Source: Flavobacterium sp.
GTDB taxonomy: Bacteria > Bacteroidota > Bacteroidia > Flavobacteriales > Flavobacteriaceae
Length of the DNA stretch: 64,000 nucleotides
Direction of reading: 5' to 3'
Assembly (NCBI RefSeq): GCF_027484705.1
Contig: NZ_JAIXSL010000017.1
Span: 85,770 to 149,769, forward strand
The notes beneath the pieces were generated by a model that was not told the origin of the DNA, searched no databases, and saw only the letters and a program-made list of their open reading frames with translations. A program made the translations under genes and the position numbers. This document shows, one piece after another, positions 42,014-49,495 of this stretch (within the stretch, counting starts at the first letter, position 1; every line of letters begins with the position of its first letter).

Positions 42014-43201
42014 ATGAAAAATTCCGAATTGCTTCAAGCCATTGTACAGAATGCCATCGACGGTATCATTACCATTGATGTCAAAGGTATGGTGCAGCAT
42101 GTCAACCCTTCAGCAAGCAAATTGTTTGGTTATGAGGTCGACGAAATTCTCGGAAATAACATTTCGATGTTGATGCCACCGCCCGATAGCGCCCAACATG
42201 ATCAGTATCTCAGAAGATATGACGTAACACATCAGCCGCGGATTATTGGTATCGGCAGGGAAGTGACCGGACTTCGCAAAGATGGTTCCACTTTTCCGAT
42301 GAAATTGGCAGTAAGCGAGGTCAAATATGCGGAGCATAACTTTTATGTAGGATTCATCCACGATCTGACCCAGCAAAAGGAAGACCATGAGAAACTCAAG
42401 GAATACGCGTTGCATCTTGAGGAACTTGTTGAAATCCGTACCCAAACGCTCCACGATACGATTCAGGAACTCGAAACCGCCAAAGAACAGATTAGCATTT
42501 CCCTCGAAAACGAGAAAGAGCTCAACCGTCTTAAAAGCAGGTTCCTGTCGATGGCTTCGCACGAATTCCGGACACCTCTCAGTGCGGTATTGTTATCGGC
42601 TTCACTGATTGATAAATACGCCGAACCCTACAGCAGTAATGAAATTATCAAGCATGTGGGTAAAATAAAAAGTTCTGTGGCCGGACTGACGTTCATCCTC
42701 AACAATTTCCTGCAACTCGAGAAACTAGAAAGCGGAAAAATCTCGGCAGCATTTGTTGCTTTTGACCTTCGGGAACTTGGCGAGGAAATCACTGAAGAAA
42801 TGCAATTGCTTATCAAAGGCGGACAAAAAATTGTCTACCATCATACCGGTAGTGAAACCGTCGTAAAACTTGATAAGAATTTATTGAAAAACGCCATCGT
42901 CAACCTGATCACCAATGCGGTGAAATATTCGGGAGACAATGCCATCATTGCATTCGATACTGAAATTATGGAAAAAACTTTCAAGATTACGGTCGAGGAC
43001 AATGGCATCGGAATTCCCGAAGAAGATCAGAAATACCTTTTCGATGCTTTTTTCCGCGCGCACAATACCGGAAGTATTCCAGGCACCGGTCTTGGGCTCA
43101 ATATTGTAGCACGACATGTTGATCTGATGGGAGGAAAAATCACTTTTAATAGCCAAGAAAACAAAGGCACTTTATTCACACTTTTATTTGACAGACTATG
43201 A
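42014..43201 (+). CDS. FixL-like heme-PAS sensor histidine kinase
   Basis: The 395-residue protein starts with a PAS domain (about 1-120) that matches the FixL heme pocket. H62 in AQHDQYLRRY aligns with the axial His of FixL, R68 with the distal-side Arg of that helix, and R82 in RIIGIGRE with the ligand-binding Arg; the RKDGSTFPMKLAV strand also fits. A coiled coil, HisKA with H183 (ASHEFRTP) and an ATPase domain (NAVKYS, DNGIGIP, GTGLGLNIV) follow. No membrane segment: a soluble oxygen or nitric-oxide sensor is the best guess. Its stop overlaps the response-regulator start by four bases. Confidence 0.85.
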   Translation: MKNSELLQAIVQNAIDGIITIDVKGMVQHVNPSASKLFGYEVDEILGNNISMLMPPPDSAQHDQYLRRYDVTHQPRIIGIGREVTGLRKDGSTFPMKLAVSEVKYAEHNFYVGFIHDLTQQKEDHEKLKEYALHLEELVEIRTQTLHDTIQELETAKEQISISLENEKELNRLKSRFLSMASHEFRTPLSAVLLSASLIDKYAEPYSSNEIIKHVGKIKSSVAGLTFILNNFLQLEKLESGKISAAFVAFDLRELGEEITEEMQLLIKGGQKIVYHHTGSETVVKLDKNLLKNAIVNLITNAVKYSGDNAIIAFDTEIMEKTFKITVEDNGIGIPEEDQKYLFDAFFRAHNTGSIPGTGLGLNIVARHVDLMGGKITFNSQENKGTLFTLLFDRL

Positions 43202-44247
43202 CCAAAGTATTGATTATAGAAGACAACAGCGATATCCGCGAAAACGTCATTGAAATCCTCGCGCTTTCAGGCTATGAGGTTTTTGGGGCCGAGGATGGGA
43301 AAAAAGGAACGGAACTCGCACTATCAAATCCGCCAGATATTGTTTTGTGCGACATTATGATGCCGGGCATGGACGGCTACGGCGTGTTCGAAGTCCTGCA
43401 TGCGCATGAAGTCACCAAAGCGATTCCGTTCATATTCATCACCGCCAAATCAGAACGCGTCGACATCCGCAAAGGCATGGAAATGGGCGCCGATGATTAC
43501 CTGACCAAACCTTTTGACGATACTGAATTAATCAATGCGATAGAGTCGAGGCTCAAGAAGAAACAGATCCAACAGGAGTTTTACAGCAAGTCGCTTGAGC
43601 AATTACAAGAACTCGTACCCCAAAAAGGCGGTCTCGAAGCTCTTAAAAAAGCATTGGAAGAACGCACAGTAAAATCGTATAAGAAAAAGCAGTCCGTTTA
43701 TGAGGAAGGCGATCGCATTACAGGCATTTGGCTCGTGCTATCAGGTAAGGTCAAAACGACCAAACTCACTGATGACGGCAGGGAAGTGCTTACCGGTGTT
43801 TTCGAAACCGATGATTTTCTGGCGACCAATGCTTTGTTCTCTGAAGGCGTTTATAACGACAGTGCTATCGCTCTTGAGGAAGCACATTTGGTGCTTTTCC
43901 CGATTTCACGCTTTGAGGAGTTGATCAATCTTTATCCGGATGTTGCCGGAAAATTTATCAGAATATTATCGAATCAGGTTCGCGAAAAAGAGGAACATTT
44001 GATGCGACTGGCTTACAATTCCGTGAGGAAAAGAATCTCTGAAACCATACTGATGTTATACCGGCAACAGGCCAATAAAGACCATTCGGTAGCAGTCAGC
44101 CGCAGCAATCTGGCTTCCATGACAGGCACAGCACCGGAAACGGTAAGCCGGACACTAAGTGATTTCGCTGATGAAGGGCTTATTGAAAAGCAAGGCAGTA
44201 TTATTTTGGTGGTCGATCAGAGAAAATTGGAACGCCTTAAAAACTGA
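43198..44247 (+). CDS. Response regulator with CRP/FNR-type output (REC-cNMP fold-HTH)
   Basis: The 349-residue protein has a receiver domain with phospho-acceptor D52 (LCDIMMPGMDG) and K104 (DYLTKPF). A cyclic-nucleotide-binding-like fold (about 145-265) and a long dimer helix follow. The C-terminal winged HTH has recognition helix APETVSRTLSDF, with E314, S317 and R318 in the E-x-x-S-R arrangement of FNR. There is no Cys cluster, so oxygen sensing must come through the kinase. It combines the parts of FixJ and FixK in one chain. Predicted target: TGAC-N4-GTCA. Confidence 0.87.
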   Translation: MTKVLIIEDNSDIRENVIEILALSGYEVFGAEDGKKGTELALSNPPDIVLCDIMMPGMDGYGVFEVLHAHEVTKAIPFIFITAKSERVDIRKGMEMGADDYLTKPFDDTELINAIESRLKKKQIQQEFYSKSLEQLQELVPQKGGLEALKKALEERTVKSYKKKQSVYEEGDRITGIWLVLSGKVKTTKLTDDGREVLTGVFETDDFLATNALFSEGVYNDSAIALEEAHLVLFPISRFEELINLYPDVAGKFIRILSNQVREKEEHLMRLAYNSVRKRISETILMLYRQQANKDHSVAVSRSNLASMTGTAPETVSRTLSDFADEGLIEKQGSIILVVDQRKLERLKN

Positions 44248-44250
44248 TGG

Positions 44251-44904
44251 TTAAACTTCAGCGATAATTACAATCCTGTTGTCTATGTCATGCACTCCGG
44301 CGATGCTGAGCACAATTTTCTCAACGAGTTCTTTTTTGGATAGAGAAGGTAAGGTTCCGGTCAGCGTTACTTTGCGTCCGGTCACATCGATGTTGATGTT
44401 GGAGGTGATGGATTCGTCCTTATAAATCGCGGCAAGAATATCCCTTTCGCGGATTTCGGGTTCCGATTTTGAATCGATGGCGATTTGGTTATCGATAGCC
44501 ACAATGCCTTCGATGTAGCTGATGCAGTCAGTGGCGAGCTGTTTTTGATACGTCCATTTGACGGTACCACCGAGAACAACTTCACCGGCAGTAACCGAAA
44601 GACTAATTTTCTTGTAAGTATTCCCGAAATTGGTTTCAAATTTTTTGACCACAGCAGCCTCAATGACTTCATCAGGTTGTCCGGACGATGATAAGATGAC
44701 CCGCAGCTGATCGTTAATATTTTTGATGCCCGTCACATCGCTGACAATTTTATGAATCAGTACTTTCTTAAAAAACTTGTTGACCGTTCCTCTAAGCACC
44801 ACATCGGTATCGCCTATATTTACGACAATCTGAGCATCTTTCAAAAGAGGATCCTGCTTGATTTGGTTCGTTATTTCCAGCGCAAGGCTTTCATTGGTTT
44901 TCAT
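44251..44904 (-). CDS. Protein with three BON domains (copy 2)
   Basis: The 217-residue protein has three BON domains (about 4-70, 78-140 and 150-217; VVLRGTVNKFF, VVLGGTVKWTYQKQ, VTLTGTLPSLSKKELVEK). No signal peptide. It faces the response regulator gene with only 3 bases between stops. A perfect ATGAC-N4-GTCAT dyad lies upstream of its start. Confidence 0.9.
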   Translation of the reverse strand: MKTNESLALEITNQIKQDPLLKDAQIVVNIGDTDVVLRGTVNKFFKKVLIHKIVSDVTGIKNINDQLRVILSSSGQPDEVIEAAVVKKFETNFGNTYKKISLSVTAGEVVLGGTVKWTYQKQLATDCISYIEGIVAIDNQIAIDSKSEPEIRERDILAAIYKDESITSNINIDVTGRKVTLTGTLPSLSKKELVEKIVLSIAGVHDIDNRIVIIAEV

Positions 44905-44935
44905 TGGGCAAAAGATAGGCGGTATTCAGATAGCA

Positions 44936-44978
44936 CAAATCTCATGAAATGCCTGATCAAAAAAAATGACGTTTGTCA
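44936..44978 (-). promoter_or_regulatory. FNR-like dyad and -7 box of BON copy 2
   Basis: TGACGTTTGTCA (44967-44978), extended to a perfect 14-base inverted repeat 44966-44979, is centred 36.5 bp upstream of the last base of minus-strand GAGATTTG (44936-44943). The gene starts at 44904. Confidence 0.75.
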
Positions 44979-45005
44979 TAATTATGAAATGCGACAACCT
45001 GTTTT

Positions 45006-45842
45006 TCAGCTTTGTGCCTGCACCGCTAAAATGGGGATTTTGGCATGGAAAATCAATTTTCTGGACAAACTCTCTTCAAAGATTCTCTCGAAGAAATTTC
45101 GGTGGTGCGTGGTCATCGACAGCATATCGGTTTGGTGCAATGTAATGAAATCTATGATGGTGCCTTCAAAATCATTGCTGCTGACTTTATGAAAAGTAAG
45201 CGCCTGATTCGTAAATAATTGCTTCCAGTTTTCGGTGATTTCTTCATCTACGGGATCTCTTTCGGGAGCCACATAAAGACAGTCTACATGCGCATGGAAG
45301 ACGTTTGCAAATGCCAGTACTTTTTTTAGAATATCGATTTCCTCGACCTGGTAAGAAGTCGGAAACAGGATTCTTTTGATGGGTTTGTAGCTGCAGGCTT
45401 CGGGAATAGCAACCACCAAAGTATGGCAGGAATTGATTACTTTTTCCGTAACGGAGCCTAGGAATGTAGCAGCCAATCCGGTGGCGCCTTTGGTTCCCAT
45501 GACGATATAATCGATGTGTTCTTTTTTGGAAATCTCGGAAATCGTGCTGATGAGGTCACCGTTTTCCAGAACGTTACTCATTTTGACATCTTCCAGCTGA
45601 TGGGCTTCTGCGATGGTTCTCAGCACGGGGACATGTCCTTTATAATTTTCGAAATGGGTGAGGTCGGTTACTTCATACATCTCGGGCAAATACACAGGAA
45701 TTTCCATATAATTCACCTGCGGATACTGATATACATGCAAAGTAATAATCTCAGCATGAATGCTTTTGGCTAAGTGCAACGCAAACACGAAAGCATTCTT
45801 AGAGTTTTCGGAAAAATCGGTTGGGAATAATATCTTTTTCAT
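45006..45842 (-). CDS. Tandem-domain universal stress protein (UspA family)
   Basis: The 278-residue protein has two Usp domains. The first starts ILFPTDFSENSKNAF and ends with the ATP-binding motif GTKGATGLAATFLGSVTEKV. The second starts RILFPTSYQVEE, and its nucleotide-binding loop is degenerate (SMTTHHRNFFERIFEES). Usp proteins are induced by starvation or hypoxia. It follows BON copy 2 in the same direction but has its own dyad promoter. Confidence 0.92.
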   Translation of the reverse strand: MKKILFPTDFSENSKNAFVFALHLAKSIHAEIITLHVYQYPQVNYMEIPVYLPEMYEVTDLTHFENYKGHVPVLRTIAEAHQLEDVKMSNVLENGDLISTISEISKKEHIDYIVMGTKGATGLAATFLGSVTEKVINSCHTLVVAIPEACSYKPIKRILFPTSYQVEEIDILKKVLAFANVFHAHVDCLYVAPERDPVDEEITENWKQLFTNQALTFHKVSSNDFEGTIIDFITLHQTDMLSMTTHHRNFFERIFEESLSRKLIFHAKIPILAVQAQS

Positions 45843-45875
45843 AATGTGGGAATTGAATTTAGTTGTATTGATGTC

Positions 45876-45918
45876 TAAAGTTAAGTCGCTAATTCACAAA
45901 TGTGTATGACAAATGTCA
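45876..45918 (-). promoter_or_regulatory. FNR-like dyad and -7 box of the usp gene
   Basis: TGACAAATGTCA (45907-45918) is centred 36.5 bp upstream of the last base of minus-strand TAACTTTA (45876-45883). The gene starts at 45842. This is in the 320-bp gap between usp and the lysine-rich gene. Confidence 0.73.
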
Positions 45919-46049
45919 GTTTGTTTTGAGATTTAACTTTTCTCTAATGAATAATGTTCATCCATGGAGAAAGATTCGTTGTAATATTCTTTTTCTCTGG
46001 AAATTGTTTGATGCCTTTATAAATTTCAACAAGCATGAGTTAGATTTCC

Positions 46050-46114
46050 AATGTTAAGTTTTTGCCCAAACTGAAAACTTAACATTGACCTACTTATTAA
46101 ATGATTTACATTTG
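46050..46114 (+). promoter_or_regulatory. Promoter of the lysine-rich gene overlapped by a 13-bp inverted repeat
   Basis: TTG (46085-46087), 19 bases, TACATTTG (46107-46114) matches the Bacteroidota housekeeping promoter. AATGTTAAGTTTT (46050-46062) and AAAACTTAACATT (46074-46086) form a perfect inverted repeat whose right arm covers the -33 element. A third TTAACATT lies at 46117-46124. This suggests an operator. Confidence 0.7.
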
Positions 46115-46162
46115 CTTAACATTAAATTAATAATAAAGTAATAATCGAATAAAGATTTTAAG

Positions 46163-46615
46163 ATGGAAGAAAATAAGCAACCTGAACAACCCGAAAATAG
46201 CAATCCAGCGGAAAATAAAACGGTAACGAAAGTGACGCCACCGGTAAAAAAAGTTGTTGTAAGAAAACCTGCCGTAAGAAAACCCATAGTGAAAACAGAA
46301 AGTAAGGCTGCTGCCGTTCCGGTCGAAGTTATTGCTGATACAGAAGCATCAAAAAGTGACGCTCCAAGTACCGATGAAATCGTCGCGACTGAAGAGGACA
46401 CCAAAAGATTGGACCAAAAGAACCTTAAAAAATTAAAGAAAATGAGCGACAAGATCAAAGAGAAAGAGCAAAAAGCCAAAGACAAGCAAAAAGAAAAAGA
46501 GAAAAAAGCCAAGAAAAAGAAAAAGGAGAAAGCTAAAAAAGAAAAGGCCAAACAAAAATTGAAAAAAAAAAAGGCCAAGAAAAAAGCGGGTAAAAAGAAA
46601 TCAAAGAAAAAATAA
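46163..46615 (+). CDS. Lysine-rich, histone H1-like protein
   Basis: The 150-residue protein has an acidic Pro/Glu/Asn-rich start, a basic VVVRKPAVRKPIVK segment, a short acidic linker and a C-terminal third made almost only of Lys, Ala, Glu and Gln, ending in KKAGKKKSKKK. It resembles the low-complexity histone H1-like and AlgP-like proteins that coat DNA or bind RNA. No known fold. Low-complexity tails make any homology weak. Strong promoter and terminator point to a well-expressed single gene. Confidence 0.8.
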   Translation: MEENKQPEQPENSNPAENKTVTKVTPPVKKVVVRKPAVRKPIVKTESKAAAVPVEVIADTEASKSDAPSTDEIVATEEDTKRLDQKNLKKLKKMSDKIKEKEQKAKDKQKEKEKKAKKKKKEKAKKEKAKQKLKKKKAKKKAGKKKSKKK

Positions 46616-46622
46616 TATTACC

Positions 46623-46651
46623 AAAATCGGGAGCTAAACACTTCCGATTTT
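46623..46651. terminator. Bidirectional hairpin terminator
   Basis: AAAATCGGGAG (46623-46633) pairs with CTTCCGATTTT (46641-46651) with one G-T wobble, followed by T. It lies between the lysine-rich gene and the converging porin gene. Confidence 0.82.
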
Positions 46652-46684
46652 TTTTGCGTAAAAAATTACTAAAATATTCAGAGA

Positions 46685-47860
46685 TTATTTAAACTGAAAC
46701 TGCATGCCAATCCTGAATTGCTCGTCCCATTTCAAAGGATCGATGCTTTCTTCCTTAATGATATTAAAATACTGGAATTTGATCATCGCATTATAACCAT
46801 TGATCTGGTAAGCAATCGCAGAGGAGAACCGCTCAGAATTTCCCGCTACCAAATCATTCAAATCGAGTTCTTCGTAACGTGCAGAAACGATGGTCTTCCA
46901 GTTCTTGATGAAGTAATTCGCCTGGGCAATATAGCCACCTGAAAGCACATAACCTTTGGTTTGCTGCGGCGTCAGATTCATGAATAATGGATCATTATCG
47001 TATTGTGGTTCCGATTTGATCTGATGCATTTCAAACTGCCCCGAAAATCCCATATACTGAAACGAAGCATCGAAGCCGTAAACAAGCCTCGTTCCATCGA
47101 TGACTTTCAAACCATATTCGCTCGCGGCATCCGTTGGAAATGATTCGCCCGTAGGAAGCTTTTTATTTGCATATCGCCCATTAATTCCTAACGAAAACAT
47201 TGGAATAGGCGAGTGGCGGTCGTCAATTTCGCGGTAGCGGTAACGCGCCGGATACGACACATCGATCCTACCGACATATTCGAGTTGCCCGCTTGCATCA
47301 TTATCCCCCAAAAGCGACAATTCTCCCAAGCCGGTGTAGGCGCCTATGTAAACGTTGGCTCTTTGTTTCCAGAAATTTTTCATCAAAGTTACCCCGACAT
47401 CACGCGTAGAAAAAATCGAACCCCGCGTCAATTCCGGTCTTTGCCAGTAAGGCGAGTAGCCAAAAGGGACTAACGCATTTCTCGAATAATATAATTTTCC
47501 GTAGCCCATTTCAATATCAAAAAAATGAAAGCCTTTGTAAAGCACCGAAGCTTCCATCAAGCCAGGATTTTCAGGATCGACAGTATTGGTGGTATTGTTG
47601 GCGGCCATATCAGCAACATCAAGTTTAAGCCCGTATTCGAAATCTGAACCTACACGGCCTTCGAGTTCGATCTGGGCATCGCGCAACTTGAAACGGTTTT
47701 TCGATTGGTCTTCTTCGCCTGCTTTGAGATGCCTGTCGTTGTAATACGTTGAAATGTTTCCTGAAATTTCCAAGACATGATTGCCATTACTGATTGTAAC
47801 CTGCGCAAAAGAAACCGTCGCTGTGCTGAGTAGAATTATTGCTTGTAAAGGAAGTTTCAT
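46685..47860 (-). CDS. Phosphate-selective porin O/P-family outer-membrane protein
   Basis: The 391-residue product starts at MKLPLQAIILL with a signal peptide ending TVSFAQ, and the body has the alternating pattern of a 16-stranded barrel ending in Phe-x-Phe (MQFQFK). N-terminal strands RFKLRDAQIELEGRVGSDF fit the OprP/OprO family. The start at 47917 lies within the preceding gene and is rejected. It begins one base after the preceding gene's stop, so the genes are one unit. Anion uptake is possible, but specificity residues cannot be judged. Confidence 0.87.
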   Translation of the reverse strand: MKLPLQAIILLSTATVSFAQVTISNGNHVLEISGNISTYYNDRHLKAGEEDQSKNRFKLRDAQIELEGRVGSDFEYGLKLDVADMAANNTTNTVDPENPGLMEASVLYKGFHFFDIEMGYGKLYYSRNALVPFGYSPYWQRPELTRGSIFSTRDVGVTLMKNFWKQRANVYIGAYTGLGELSLLGDNDASGQLEYVGRIDVSYPARYRYREIDDRHSPIPMFSLGINGRYANKKLPTGESFPTDAASEYGLKVIDGTRLVYGFDASFQYMGFSGQFEMHQIKSEPQYDNDPLFMNLTPQQTKGYVLSGGYIAQANYFIKNWKTIVSARYEELDLNDLVAGNSERFSSAIAYQINGYNAMIKFQYFNIIKEESIDPLKWDEQFRIGMQFQFK

Positions 47861-47861
47861 C

Positions 47862-48590
47862 TTAGTTTTTTTCAGGATTATTGAAATAGTAAAGGCGTTG
47901 CATATCGTCGCAGGCAATGATCAGATTTCCGTCGCGATCAAACGTAAATCCTTCAGGGTTGATTACGGGCAATGCCCATTTTTGAAGGACTTCATAGGTT
48001 TGCGGATTCAGTTTGAGCAGCATCATGTCTTCATCGCTGAGCAACCACAAAGCGTCCTGATAATAATAGGCCGAAGAAATATCGCGCGCTATTGCAGCAA
48101 GGTCAATTTGGTTGGTAATTTTGAAGTTCGCATCGAGTTCGAACAATGTAATCGGGTCACGTTCCGTAATCACTACAAAACTATTTTTGCTTTTGTTGAA
48201 GGCAATGGCTTCGTAACCTTTGTTCCTTCCGCCCGAATAAGGCACATTCACAACGCGAATTTTTTTGAAAGTCAAATCGTAAACATAAATGTCACGGTGC
48301 GTTTCATCGATGGCGTAAATGAATTGATTATCGGTGTAAACGGCTTCAAAATCAGTATTCGGTTGTTTGATCTGACGGATGACTTTACCTTCTAAATCGG
48401 TTTCGAACAAAATGCCATTATCACTGACGACAAAGAGCGAATTGGTATTGGCATGGTAACAAATATCTGAGGGTTCGGGAACCTGAATTGCTATCGATCG
48501 TGTGGGTTTTAATTTCGTTGGTTTCTGGGCTATGCTATTGAGAGCCAATAACGAAAATGCCACTACGATTAATCTGTTTGTCTGCTTCAT
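47862..48590 (-). CDS. SdiA-regulated-like beta-propeller protein
   Basis: The 242-residue protein has a signal peptide ending ALNSIAQ and the propeller of the SdiA-regulated/YjiK family (EPSDICYHANTNSLFVVSD; GFTFDRDGNLIIACDDMQRL). Related folds include phytase-like enzymes, but no catalytic set is certain here. It is the middle gene of lipoprotein, propeller, porin. The operon might handle a phosphate- or anion-rich substrate; that is inference. Confidence 0.83.
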   Translation of the reverse strand: MKQTNRLIVVAFSLLALNSIAQKPTKLKPTRSIAIQVPEPSDICYHANTNSLFVVSDNGILFETDLEGKVIRQIKQPNTDFEAVYTDNQFIYAIDETHRDIYVYDLTFKKIRVVNVPYSGGRNKGYEAIAFNKSKNSFVVITERDPITLFELDANFKITNQIDLAAIARDISSAYYYQDALWLLSDEDMMLLKLNPQTYEVLQKWALPVINPEGFTFDRDGNLIIACDDMQRLYYFNNPEKN

Positions 48591-48614
48591 TTTTTGATTT
48601 GCCTGAGCTTGATA

Positions 48615-49259
48615 TTAATTAGGAACGCCTTCTAAAGTCACATTGTCGAAGCGATTGTTGCCCGATGTTCCAGAAATCGTGGCGCCATCAAAATCGATTT
48701 TGAATTTAAAATTCGGATTGTTATTGACTGCAGGAATCTCTGTGAAATCCAACGCAATCAAATCCGGTAAATCGGCAGTCGTATTGTGCGTGATTTTGGT
48801 TAATCCGGTTTGAATGTAATTCGTTCCGTCAGTCGTATAACTGTAGTTTTGAGTTGTTGCTCCGTTATTCGGGCTTCTGGCTGTTGCAAATTGCAGGATG
48901 ATCTTCTTGTAACCTGTCGTGGGTAAAGTAAAAACCAAACTTTTATTGTTACTCGGATTTCTTGCTTTGAGCAGATTCAATGCAGCGTCTCCGTTTCTCG
49001 CATTGATGGTATAACCGTCGGTATCACTTTCGATAATGCCAGCTGAGGTTCCTAAAAATTCAATTTTAGCTGTTGTTACTGAAGGAAAATCAGGAGCAAT
49101 AGCGGTTAACGGACCGGTCGGTAATGCATTAAAATTCCAATAATATACTAATTGACTGCTCGGATCAACAATGATTTGTTCGGCTTCAATGGCTCTGTCT
49201 TCGGTGCAGGAAGAAAAAAGTAAGAGCGCAGTTCCTAAACAAAAAAGTAATTTCCTCAT
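48615..49259 (-). CDS. Lipoprotein with a jelly-roll-like domain
   Basis: The 214-residue product starts at MRKLLFCLGTALLLFSSC, a clear lipoprotein signal (Cys about residue 18). The C-terminal half has the pattern FTEIPAVNNNPNFKFKIDFDG...NRFDNVTLEG, which is also present in the divergent secreted protein at 49496 (FSAIPAVNNNPNFGVRL...WRFDNVSFTG). The shared domain suggests common ancestry or binding target. First gene of the operon. Confidence 0.8.
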   Translation of the reverse strand: MRKLLFCLGTALLLFSSCTEDRAIEAEQIIVDPSSQLVYYWNFNALPTGPLTAIAPDFPSVTTAKIEFLGTSAGIIESDTDGYTINARNGDAALNLLKARNPSNNKSLVFTLPTTGYKKIILQFATARSPNNGATTQNYSYTTDGTNYIQTGLTKITHNTTADLPDLIALDFTEIPAVNNNPNFKFKIDFDGATISGTSGNNRFDNVTLEGVPN

Positions 49260-49495
49260 GGTTGATTTTTTTTCAAAAATACTTGAACACAACAGTTTGG
49301 AAGTTAGTGTTATGTTATATGATTGTAAATTTTTAAGTCGCTTTTAACAGTTTAATCACATTGAATTAACCGAGACTTATAGCTATCATAACGATTTCAA
49401 AATTAGCTGTTGACGATTCGATTTTAACTTTGTGGGATCATTAGAGATATCTATTAGAGGTATCCATTAACAGACTATTTTAAATTGAAATCATC

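Noticed and set aside
46090..46578. Minus-strand hydrophobic frame opposite the lysine-rich gene
   Set aside because: Phe/Leu-rich product arises from reading AAA/AAG codons backward; the promoter and terminator fit the plus strand.
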